DNA from: Gammaproteobacteria bacterium
Lineage (GTDB): Bacteria; Pseudomonadota; Gammaproteobacteria; Pseudomonadales; Pseudohongiellaceae
Assembly: GCA_007571115.1 (NCBI GenBank)
Contig: RKSA01000111.1
Location: forward strand, 1-7,265
Direction of reading: 5' to 3'
Length of the DNA: 7,265 bases
This document shows positions 1 through 5,687 of the stretch, one piece after another. The notes beneath the pieces are model-generated. The model saw only the letters and a program-made list of their open reading frames with translations. It ran no database searches and was not told where the DNA came from. Position 1 is the first letter of the stretch, and the number at the start of each line of letters is the position of its first letter. The translations under genes were made by a program, and so were the position numbers.

Positions 1-153
1 ATGCATCCGGCATAGCGGGAAATTGAACTCGTGGGTGGCCGCATGAACCGGATCGATCTCGATCGCCGCAGCAACGTCGAATCCGGCCTGCTCGAAACCA
101 AGGCTCAGCCCGCCGACTCCGGCAAACACGTCCAGAACGGTCGGCCGTCTCAT
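1..153 (-). CDS. DNA cytosine-C5 methyltransferase, N-terminal 51 codons (runs off left edge)
   Basis: Reading leftward from the ATG at 153, the protein begins MRRPTVLDVFAGVGG and continues with LSLGF. This is motif I of cytosine-C5 DNA methyltransferases (FxGxGG, the S-adenosylmethionine loop), 10-20 residues from the start as is usual. The segment AAIEIDP that follows fits motif II, whose acidic residue contacts the cofactor. The catalytic PC motif IV and the target-recognition region lie outside the window, so whether the gene is intact cannot be judged. The ATG at 153 is the only usable start: the frame is closed by a TGA about 60 bases upstream and has no ATG, GTG or TTG between. The gene follows an unrecognised two-gene unit after about 250 bases without a gene. 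It could be an orphan methyltransferase or the modification half of a restriction system whose nuclease lies further left. Family certain; role inferred. Confidence 0.88.
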   Translation of the reverse strand, partial: MRRPTVLDVFAGVGGLSLGFEQAGFDVAAAIEIDPVHAATHEFNFPLCRMH

Positions 154-178
154 GAGGGCCGACCTGCCGAAAAGCGCA

Positions 179-202
179 CCGGGTGCTGCCTTGAAGACCC
201 GG
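179..202 (-). promoter_or_regulatory. Small hairpin in the methyltransferase leader
   Basis: CCGGGT and ACCCGG form a perfect six-pair GC-rich stem around a 12-base loop, 26-49 bases upstream of the ATG at 153. It is too far from any T-run to be a terminator and would lie in the leader RNA. Some C5 methyltransferases regulate their own promoter or leader, so a regulatory role is possible. A chance stem of this size in GC-rich DNA is equally possible. Confidence 0.25.
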
Positions 203-290
203 CGTGCCCCGTTTCAAATCCCCCGGCCATGCACAATTCCCGCCCTTTGCCAGTCAAGCCACAAACTTCCGATGCGCGATCACCCCGGAT

Positions 291-319
291 AATGTATCGC
301 CTAAGCGGAAATTCTGCAA
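291..319 (-). promoter_or_regulatory. Possible sigma70-type promoter for the C5 methyltransferase
   Basis: On the minus strand TTGCAG (319-314) is followed after exactly 17 bases by TACATT (296-291). The -35 matches the consensus at three positions and the -10 at four. The predicted leader to the ATG at 153 would be about 130 bases. It is the best-looking promoter between 406 and 153, but that is weak evidence. Confidence 0.3.
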
Positions 320-405
320 CGAAACTGGGGGAGTCTGTTCAACAACCAGCCCCCACGCACTTCCTTGCCCTCTGTAACGAGCACGCGCTCTTCCTGGCGC
401 GATGG

Positions 406-912
406 CTAGCAGGCTATGGACTCCTCTCGATGTCGCAAAACGATCACGTCAAGCAGTTTGCAACGCAAACGGCGAACGGAACCCCTGGTCCAAGCATCAC
501 GCTCGGCGAGACAAATCAATGCATGTGCCGGAAAGTCTGATTTGCCGTCATCTATCACGCAAAAGGCTCTTGCAATCCTGCCTTCCGTGGTCGCGCGCAC
601 GATTTCTGCCCTTGTTTCGCCCCAGTGAACAGAGAGGTTTCGACTGCGGCTGAAGCGTTTGGCCCGGGCATTGCATTCGTCTGCGCTCATGCACTCGATA
701 CGCGCAACTGACAATCCGCAACGTCCTGGCTCAAGCAAATCCTGAACCGGAAGTGCGGCCGGCGCCAGCTTGCCGTCGCTCCCAATGTGTTCGGCTCGAG
801 CGATGAATCGCACCAAAGTTTCATGGTCAGCCACCGTCGCTGGCGAATGTGGCGACTGAACAAATCCTTCTTCGGGGCATCCTGCTGTTGCTTGCGAATC
901 GCGGCTAGCCAT
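406..912 (-). CDS. Uncharacterised basic protein, 168 aa (second gene of a two-gene unit)
   Basis: I do not recognise this family. The start is the ATG at 912, which overlaps the stop of the preceding gene as ATGGCTAG, so the two are very likely translationally coupled; an open frame further upstream only reads antisense-like into that gene. After a variable N-terminus (about residues 1-28) the protein looks like one compact alpha/beta domain. A segment at about 48-72 reads KLAPAALPVQDLLEP then CGLSVAR, and another at about 115-137 reads RAFCVIDDG then DFPAHALICLAE. The tail is rich in arginine. There are eight cysteines, spread out rather than in a zinc-ribbon pattern, and no membrane segment or signal peptide. 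The two ordered motif blocks look conserved, which supports a real gene. Its partner is acidic, so a toxin/antitoxin or effector/inhibitor pair is possible but only inferred. It lies just before a C5 methyltransferase start. Confidence 0.75.
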   Translation of the reverse strand: MASRDSQATAGCPEEGFVQSPHSPATVADHETLVRFIARAEHIGSDGKLAPAALPVQDLLEPGRCGLSVARIECMSADECNARAKRFSRSRNLSVHWGETRAEIVRATTEGRIARAFCVIDDGKSDFPAHALICLAERDAWTRGSVRRLRCKLLDVIVLRHREESIAC

Positions 913-1327
913 CCTCGTCAGACCTTCGTGGTATCGCTGCGGCCAGGTATTGGGGCAGAGCGTCGGCAGCAAAATCCACCGAACCATCCACATCGATCTG
1001 GTCGGCATCCGAACAGGCATAGTAGTGCATCTTGCTGTCGCCAACGAATCCTACATCAATGAAGAGACCCTCTTGGCGCCAATAAAAATTGATCTCACCA
1101 TCATCAGCCAAGGCCACACTTGGAGGTTCTGCATCGTCGGGGATTAGCTCGATGAAGGAGAGGGCGTCCTCCACCGCCTGGCTTGATGGAGATGCAACGT
1201 TCGGCAGCCCCGCTTCGGATGCATAGCTGCGAACCCGATCCCCCAGTCGTTGCTTGCTGCTGATCCAGGCCAGCAGCTCATTTGTGAGCCCAAGTGGCCG
1301 ACAACGGGAGAGGTTCTGATCGCCCAT
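905..1327 (-). CDS. Uncharacterised acidic protein, 140 aa (first gene of a two-gene unit)
   Basis: I do not recognise this family. I chose the ATG at 1327 because AGGA lies eight bases upstream, the gene follows an AT-rich promoter-like stretch, and convincing protein character begins there. The frame stays open to an ATG at 1651, but that longer version would add a toxin start and a methyltransferase fragment (see the scar entries). The N-terminal 50 residues are probably helical (NELLAWISSKQRLGDRV). Residues about 54-66 form another helix (EDALSFIELIPDD). Residues about 70-120 look like a run of beta strands (SVALADDGEINFYW, GLFIDVGFVG, KMHYYACS). The protein is clearly acidic, with Asp/Glu clusters near 64-67, 75-78, 107-117 and at the C-terminus. 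No membrane segment or known catalytic motif is visible. Its stop overlaps the start of the basic 168-aa gene, so the two probably work together. Confidence 0.75.
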   Translation of the reverse strand: MGDQNLSRCRPLGLTNELLAWISSKQRLGDRVRSYASEAGLPNVASPSSQAVEDALSFIELIPDDAEPPSVALADDGEINFYWRQEGLFIDVGFVGDSKMHYYACSDADQIDVDGSVDFAADALPQYLAAAIPRRSDEDG

Positions 1328-1483
1328 CGCTCTTTTCCTGCAAAAAGTGTAGTGACATCTATCAAAGACCGGATGGATAGACATATTATTACAATGCAGT
1401 TGACAATAAAATCGGTCCTGATCGACCAGGCGCAGTGGCACTGCTGTGCGGGAGCGGGCGGCTCGTCTTTGCAGCCGATCACG
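1328..1483 (-). promoter_or_regulatory. AT-rich intergenic stretch upstream of the two-gene unit
   Basis: Between the end of the methyltransferase homology (about 1484) and the ATG at 1327 the DNA becomes much richer in A and T than the rest of the window, most clearly at about 1335-1420. On the minus strand it holds TTGTCA with TAATAATATG downstream, and short inverted pentamers CTATC/GATAG around 1362-1382. No well-spaced -35/-10 pair stands out (TTGTCA to TATGTC has a 15-base spacer). It is likely the promoter region of the 140-aa gene. The first 60-80 bases could instead be a decayed tail of the methyltransferase fragment. Confidence 0.4.
1336..1339 (-). promoter_or_regulatory. Ribosome binding site deciding the 140-aa gene start
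   Basis: AGGA, inside the purine-rich run AGGAAAAGAG, sits eight bases before the ATG at 1327 on the minus strand. It favours the short 140-aa product over the 248-residue in-frame reading that begins at 1651. Confidence 0.6.
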
Positions 1484-1624
1484 AACCGGTCCTACGCAGG
1501 TGGCGACGGCCCTCGCCAGAGGCGGGGGCACCGAATTGCCAATCTGCCGCCCGTCGTGCCATTTGGTGACGTGGAAGTGGAACCAGTCCGGAAATCCGTG
1601 CAGCCGCACCATTTCGCGGATCGT
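1484..1624 (-). pseudogene. C-terminal remnant of a cytosine-C5 DNA methyltransferase
   Basis: The translation TIREMVRLHGFPDWF, then a short spacer with TKWHDGRQIGNS, then VPPPLARAVA matches the end of C5 methyltransferases. The first block is the conserved (T/V)xREAARLxxFPDW element and the second is motif X, GN(S/A)VPPxLA. Everything before it (motifs I to VIII, including the catalytic cysteine) is missing, so this cannot be an active enzyme. Homology is clear to about 1484; the following 60-80 bases in the same frame may be a less conserved tail. The fragment is fused directly to the first nine codons of a PIN-like toxin gene. It lies upstream of a separate C5 methyltransferase start at 153, so it is a leftover of another copy or of an earlier arrangement rather than the far half of that gene. 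Confidence 0.85.
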
Positions 1625-1651
1625 GACGCAACGGTCGACGAGGAATCTCAT
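1625..1651 (-). pseudogene. Start stub of a DUF5615 PIN-like toxin gene
   Basis: The nine codons MRFLVDRCV begin at an ATG that overlaps the antitoxin stop as ATGA, the usual arrangement in DUF433/DUF5615 toxin-antitoxin operons. The sequence fits the first strand of DUF5615 proteins, which carries the first catalytic-site aspartate of the PIN-like fold. From the tenth codon the frame reads as C5 methyltransferase. The exact crossover is uncertain, because DRCVTIRE could belong partly to either parent. Confidence 0.6.
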
Positions 1652-1764
1652 GCGTTCCTTGTCGATACGGAATCGAGCGTGTCGCCAGCAACAACCGCAT
1701 GGGCATAAGCGCTACAGGCGCGGATGTCCTCAGGCTCCAAGCCAGGATAGGCTTCGATTTGCCG
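1648..1764 (-). pseudogene. DUF433 antitoxin, C-terminal fragment only
   Basis: In the frame ending at the TGA at 1648 the translation reads RQIEAYPGLEPEDIRAC and then SAYAHAVVAG, a textbook C-terminal half of a DUF433 antitoxin (the LEPxDIRAC block is the family hallmark). The N-terminal half is absent: the stop of the DUF3883 gene lies at 1791, leaving only about 27 bases before recognisable homology, and no start codon fits. The fragment is therefore 5'-truncated and probably untranslated. It is not the missing half of the antitoxin at 5648-5881, because both keep the LEPxDIRAC block and differ in sequence; it comes from a second, divergent pair. Confidence 0.8.
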
Positions 1765-1790
1765 CCGTCGCAAGTCCGGGCAGGGGCTGG

Positions 1791-2627
1791 TCAGCGCATG
1801 TCTGCACGGTAATTGGCAGGCGCAAGAATCAGGTGCTGGTCAAGCGGAGGGCGGAGCTCAAAGGCTTTGGGCTCGCGGCAGAAGTCCCATATTCTCAGCA
1901 GGCGCCATTCCTGGCTTTTTTGCTTTGCCACGTCATATTCGTTGCGGGAAATGTAAAACGGCGAGCGCTGCCAGCCCCTGGTGGTCTTGACCTCGATGAG
2001 CCGGTTGCGGCCGTCGGGCGAGAAACTTGCTATGTCGTATCCGGCGCCGTCACCCTCCTCTTCGGATACCCACCGCACTCGCTCCGCCAGATCTGCACGG
2101 CCAGCGCTTGCAAGCGAGCTGCGCTCGTGGTCGAGAACGAGCCTCTCCCCAGCCAGGCCAAGTTCCCGGTTCCGTGCGTGTTGCCCGGCGAAGTCAAACT
2201 TGCGGATCAATGGCTCGACATTCTCCCAATCCCTGCTTGGGGGCTGATTGCCAGGCCGAGGCGGCTCGTCAATCCACAAGGGCCGGGGCTCCCGAAGCGT
2301 TTTCGCATCATGGAGCGCCAGAGGAGTGCGCAGAAAATCGGGGTGTTCATCGAGCCAGCGCTCGACGGCATCGACCAGCGACTTCTGGAAATTCATCGCT
2401 GGCTTGTAGCCAGGTATCCAGGCCTCGCTACAGAGCTGCAGCACGGCGCTGATGTTCTGGTGCTTGAATTCTATGGCGCCTTCGCTGCGGCCAATGTCTT
2501 TCCGCAAGCGCCGGTTGCGCTCGGCCTTGTTGTAGCTGCGGCCCGCCAGGTCGTCGAGCAGCATGGAGAAATAATCCCGCACAATGAGATCGTTCTCCTC
2601 GCCTGTCCATGGAGAATGCTTTGCCAT
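1791..2627 (-). CDS. DUF3883 domain protein (PD-(D/E)XK nuclease-like), 278 aa
   Basis: The C-terminal third is a DUF3883 domain. GAGYDIASFSPDGRNRL at about 195-210 is followed by IEVKTT at about 211-216. The aspartate of GYDI (about 198) and the ExK of IEVK (about 212-214) form the PD-(D/E)XK-type metal site, with a preceding glutamate in LAGERLVLDHE (about 161) in the place of the usual alpha-helical acid. The fold is related to restriction nucleases, but activity of this domain is not generally established. The N-terminal region (about 5-90: WTGEENDLIVRDYF, EFKHQNISAVL) is a conserved extension often seen on these proteins and may bind DNA. The C-terminus looks complete. The gene lies 95 bases after the DUF499 stop, in the same direction. 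The ATG at 2627 matches the expected N-terminus although its ribosome binding site is poor; a short in-frame ORF precedes it. Confidence 0.88.
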   Translation of the reverse strand: MAKHSPWTGEENDLIVRDYFSMLLDDLAGRSYNKAERNRRLRKDIGRSEGAIEFKHQNISAVLQLCSEAWIPGYKPAMNFQKSLVDAVERWLDEHPDFLRTPLALHDAKTLREPRPLWIDEPPRPGNQPPSRDWENVEPLIRKFDFAGQHARNRELGLAGERLVLDHERSSLASAGRADLAERVRWVSEEEGDGAGYDIASFSPDGRNRLIEVKTTRGWQRSPFYISRNEYDVAKQKSQEWRLLRIWDFCREPKAFELRPPLDQHLILAPANYRADMR

Positions 2628-2657
2628 GCCGCCCAGGATAGCATCCGCAAGCCCGTA

Positions 2658-2726
2658 TCAGTAGTCGATTTCGACGCGACCGGGCCTGAAGGGAAACGGC
2701 GCGGGCCGAGCGGGCACCACGCTCAT
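2658..2726 (-). CDS. Possible 22-codon ORF coupled to the DUF499 stop
   Basis: An ATG at 2726 overlaps the DUF499 stop as ATGA and opens a 22-codon frame, MSVVPARPAPFPF then RPGRVEIDY, ending in TGA at 2660-2658. It is in the same frame as the DUF3883 gene, whose ATG follows 30 bases later with no other stop between. It could be a short coupled leader that hands ribosomes on to the DUF3883 start, the N-terminal stub of a deleted gene, or a former N-terminal extension of the DUF3883 protein cut off by a nonsense change. I do not recognise the peptide. Confidence 0.35.
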   Translation of the reverse strand: MSVVPARPAPFPFRPGRVEIDY

Positions 2727-5524
2727 TCGAGCCGCTTGACGACGATTTTGCCGGCCAGCCCGAGGTCGTCCAGGGCTTGCCGCAAATCCACATCGAGAGT
2801 GGCGGCCATGGGCGCTGCGACTTCGACGTCAAGCTGCACCCGAATCGCGAGCTCCTTGCCGGAACGAAGCTTCGGGATGACCTTGGTGCCGATGCGGTTC
2901 CACGACTCGGGCGGCACATCTCCCGAAACTTGCAGTCGAACCGAAGTTTCGGCTTCGCGACCGTCAGACGGCGCGACGGGTTCAGGTTCAGGTTCAGGTT
3001 CGGTTTTGGTTTCGGCAGCAGCGGGCAGCCCAGCATCGCGAGCGGTTTCAGGCGGGGTGGCTTGCGGAGCTGCGGAAGAGGCGATTTCCTCGCTTCTCGC
3101 CCTGGTCAGCAGGAACACTTGCTGCTCGAATGCCACTTCGTCGGCGGCGACTTGCTCGGCGTACCACAAGCGTTCGTAACCGCCGTTCTCCATGGTGCCC
3201 GAGGCAAGGCCAAACTCGCCGTTCTCGACCAGTTCGACGATTTTTTGCCGCAATGCGGCATCGGGGTCGACAAGCCGGGTCAACGATCCATCGAGGAAAC
3301 TCTGACGCAGGCTGGCCAGGGGCCAGGCGCCCGACCGCTCAAATGAGCGTGGCCAATTCCGGCTCAGATACCCCGCTCCGACCGAACCGCTCAGCAAGGC
3401 TCTAGTCCTGAGGGCAGCGAGCACGCGACCGCACAGGGTTTCGTTGCCGCTGCTATGCCCCGCTCCGAGGTCGATCGTCTCGAGCTTCGATTCGCTCTTG
3501 GCATCGAATAGCGCGACGAAGCGATAGCTTCCCCAGACTTCGTCTCTCGCCGCGTTTTCAGCGTCCCTGGTTCTCGATTGCAGCTCTTGCTGTTCAGCCC
3601 GACCGAATTCGGGGCCGAGCAATCCTTGCTTCATCTCCCGCGCAACTCTTTGCCAGGCAAGCCACGACTCGACGCGCTCGCGGAGCTCGCGACCCCGTTT
3701 TCGCACACACCAGATCAGGGCCGCAGGATACAGCCTCGGGGAGGCGCCTCTTTCGCGAGTCCAGCGCCCGAGCTGTTCGGCGGTGCTGCCGCCGAACCCC
3801 CATTCGGTTCGAGGGTCAGCGACGATCAATGTCAGGCGGGGAGTGTCGGCTATCGCTGCGCCATCTTGGGGGAAGAGAACGAGGGGAACCTTGGCGCCCC
3901 GATCGAACTCTTGCTGAACGAGCTTGCGGATGGCGGGCAGAATCTCGGTTTCCTCTTCGAGGGCTGCGCGGCGATCGCTGACGACCTTTTTCAAGGTTGC
4001 CTGGTAGTGGATGCGAAATCCGTCGGTGCCGACCTTGCGCAGGAAAAACCCGGAAGCTTCCAGGGCGCCTGCGGCATTGTCGATGGTCGTGGTTTCGACC
4101 TCGGGCTCACCGATGGCGAAGCGCAATTCCGGCAAATGGGCGACCTTGTCGACTTGCCCTCCCGAGGATTCAAACAGGATGGCCGCACCGACGCGCCGGT
4201 GAATCTGTCGCAGCGGCCCCTTGCTGTCGGCATCAAGCGCTGCGGCATGGGCGCCAGCGCCAGCCAGGTCGGCATCGATGGCAACATCGAGCCGCTGTTC
4301 GCCCAATTGGCCGAGCACCACGGCACGGAACCCGGGCACGTGCAAAGGCGCTGAACCAAGCGTGATCAGCGACTCGGTTCGCGCCTGCCGGAATTGCTCG
4401 TGCATCGCCCATGAAACCCATTGCGCCAACATCGCGAGCGTGCCGCGAGTCTGCTGGAACTGGGGCAATGCGCTCCATTTGCGCCGGAACACCGAAAGGG
4501 TCGAGGGATGAAATGGATAGCAGGCTGCAAACCGGTCTCGCAGAAACTCGCGGGCCTTGGCTGCAGTCGTCGCGCTGTCGACTGCGGTCCATTCGGCGGG
4601 GAGCCGGGCGCTGCGCTCGAAGCACCAGTCGGCATAGGCTTTCGCGACGCGCCTGCGAACGCGTTCGTCGCCGAGGTCTTCGAACAGCCTGCGGCGAACG
4701 ACATCGCCAATCTCGGCCTCGTCGTTGGCGATCAGGTCTTTCGCGACGCGGCGCACCAGCTTGGTGATCCGATCCTGCCATTGGCGGTCCCAGTCGTTCA
4801 TCTCGACCTGGCTGCGCGGCAGGCTGATCACGGCTGCCGCACGGGTCGAACCGGTGACGGCAACGGTGAGGTTCTGGATGAACGCGAGGAAGCTTTCGGC
4901 GTGGTCGCGATGGCGGTTGACGAAGTTCAGCACTTCGTCGAACAGCAATAGCACCGGGGCATCGGCAGCGGCGAACACTTTCGCCATGGCCTCGGTCCCG
5001 GGAGGGACGGTCGTTGCCGCTGGCCCCAGGGCCGCGACGCCGCGCTCGCCCGCCAACTGGCGAGCCAAGTCGATCCACGGCGTTTCTCGCCCTGCCGAAG
5101 GATCCCAGGCATTGCCCACGAACACGCCGACCTTGGCGGCGGCCGGATTGGCAACTCCCTCCTGGGAAAGCAGTTCGGCGACGCCTGGCAGGCTCGCGGC
5201 CCGGGCGCCTGCATTGGCGAGATGGTATAGCGCGGTCAAGGTATGGGTTTTGCCGCCGCCGAACTGCGTCACCAGGGTGAGCACGGGGGAGGTGTTGCGC
5301 GTCTCGCCGGCGAGGCGGCGCAACACCATGCCGACGTGCTCCCCGAGTGCGCGGGTCAGGCAAGTGCGGGAAAAGAATTGCTCCGGATCGCGGTAATCCA
5401 GGGGAGCGATCCCGGCAGCGACCTGCTCCAGGGCGATGGCGAACTCGTCCGGGCTGAACGACCTGCCTTCACGAACTTCCTTGCGCGGCGTGACGACCTT
5501 GTGCCATGGGTCTCTGCTAGCCAT
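2723..5524 (-). CDS. DUF499 domain P-loop ATPase, 933 aa
   Basis: This is a large ATPase of the DUF499 family (COG1483-type). The N-terminus PWHKVVTPRKEV and the segment YRDPEQFFSRT (about 44-54) are typical of the family. Walker A is QFGGGKTHT at about 87-95, and Walker B is VLLLFDEV at about 191-198. A following strand, AAAVISLPRSQ (about 229-239), fits the sensor position. The middle (about 260-820) is helical and family-like. Residues about 825-860 form a low-complexity acidic, proline-rich linker containing EPEPEPEP, followed by a small C-terminal domain ending in GKIVVKRLE. The ATG at 5524 is preferred over one 30 bases upstream because GGAG lies seven bases before it. It overlaps the toxin-remnant stop as ATGGCTAG. 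DUF499 ATPases accompany DUF1156 methyltransferases in predicted defence loci, and BREX BrxC/PglY are comparable large ATPases. Role as a DNA-dependent motor or sensor is inferred. Confidence 0.93.
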   Translation of the reverse strand: MASRDPWHKVVTPRKEVREGRSFSPDEFAIALEQVAAGIAPLDYRDPEQFFSRTCLTRALGEHVGMVLRRLAGETRNTSPVLTLVTQFGGGKTHTLTALYHLANAGARAASLPGVAELLSQEGVANPAAAKVGVFVGNAWDPSAGRETPWIDLARQLAGERGVAALGPAATTVPPGTEAMAKVFAAADAPVLLLFDEVLNFVNRHRDHAESFLAFIQNLTVAVTGSTRAAAVISLPRSQVEMNDWDRQWQDRITKLVRRVAKDLIANDEAEIGDVVRRRLFEDLGDERVRRRVAKAYADWCFERSARLPAEWTAVDSATTAAKAREFLRDRFAACYPFHPSTLSVFRRKWSALPQFQQTRGTLAMLAQWVSWAMHEQFRQARTESLITLGSAPLHVPGFRAVVLGQLGEQRLDVAIDADLAGAGAHAAALDADSKGPLRQIHRRVGAAILFESSGGQVDKVAHLPELRFAIGEPEVETTTIDNAAGALEASGFFLRKVGTDGFRIHYQATLKKVVSDRRAALEEETEILPAIRKLVQQEFDRGAKVPLVLFPQDGAAIADTPRLTLIVADPRTEWGFGGSTAEQLGRWTRERGASPRLYPAALIWCVRKRGRELRERVESWLAWQRVAREMKQGLLGPEFGRAEQQELQSRTRDAENAARDEVWGSYRFVALFDAKSESKLETIDLGAGHSSGNETLCGRVLAALRTRALLSGSVGAGYLSRNWPRSFERSGAWPLASLRQSFLDGSLTRLVDPDAALRQKIVELVENGEFGLASGTMENGGYERLWYAEQVAADEVAFEQQVFLLTRARSEEIASSAAPQATPPETARDAGLPAAAETKTEPEPEPEPVAPSDGREAETSVRLQVSGDVPPESWNRIGTKVIPKLRSGKELAIRVQLDVEVAAPMAATLDVDLRQALDDLGLAGKIVVKRLE
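2978..3001 (-). repeat. Short hexanucleotide tandem repeat encoding Glu-Pro pairs
   Basis: Four copies of a six-base unit (GAACCT on the coding strand, the last copy GAACCC) encode EPEPEPEP in the linker before the C-terminal domain of the DUF499 protein. Copy-number slippage would lengthen or shorten the linker by two residues without shifting the frame. Confidence 0.8.
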
Positions 5525-5687
5525 CGTTGCGCTCCGCCAGCCGTATCCGCACACGGTTCCGCTCGATGACGATGATCGCGCCCGCTCGCATTGCCGAGCC
5601 CTGGTTCGATATCAGGCTGTTCATGGACACCACTTGCTCGACCGCAGTCAACCCGTCCAGCCGAACGATGCAGGGGTGCGGTGGGCG
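5517..5687 (-). pseudogene. DUF5615 PIN-like toxin, C-terminal remnant
   Basis: In the frame ending at the TAG at 5517 the translation reads PPHPCIVRLDGLTAVEQ, and later AGAIIVIERNRVRIRLAE. This matches the C-terminal 50-60 residues of DUF5615 (PIN-like, Mut7-C-type) toxins, which typically run HPGIVxLRL...GAxxVxExxRVRIR. The N-terminal half, holding the first catalytic-site aspartates, is gone. Upstream the DNA switches directly into the DUF433 antitoxin in another frame, so this is an internal deletion rather than a point lesion. A nuclease-active product is unlikely. The 3' end still carries the ribosome binding site and the ATGGCTAG overlap for the DUF499 gene, which may be why it persists. 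Confidence 0.75.
5532..5535 (-). promoter_or_regulatory. Ribosome binding site deciding the DUF499 start
   Basis: GGAG lies seven bases upstream of the ATG at 5524 on the minus strand, inside the last codons of the toxin remnant. It favours a 933-aa protein beginning MASRDPW over the 943-residue version from the ATG at 5554, which lacks a comparable site and would begin with residues not expected for the family. Confidence 0.65.

Larger units (their letters stand above)
154..405. other. Intergenic leader region of the C5 methyltransferase gene
   Basis: I see no gene in these 252 bases. The overlapping plus-strand reading frame here has no recognisable domain, and it runs antisense to the methyltransferase start. 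The stretch holds a possible minus-strand promoter and a small hairpin, listed separately. It is probably the regulatory leader for the methyltransferase that starts at 153. Confidence 0.5.

Noticed and set aside
31..540. 169-codon plus-strand open frame
   Set aside because: It is antisense to the C5 methyltransferase start with its motif I and to the end of the 168-aa gene; its translation is low in structure and matches no family I know.
1..1624. One methyltransferase gene split in two by insertion of the two unknown genes
   Set aside because: The C-terminal piece lies upstream of the N-terminal piece in the direction of transcription, which a simple insertion cannot produce.
1446..3179. 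577-codon plus-strand open frame
   Set aside because: It lies antisense to DUF433, DUF3883 and DUF499 coding sequence; long antisense frames are usual opposite GC-rich genes, and the translation has no coherent domain.
4233..5363. 376-codon minus-strand open frame
   Set aside because: It is a shifted frame inside the DUF499 gene, very rich in Arg, Pro and Ala; the real frame carries Walker A and B motifs.
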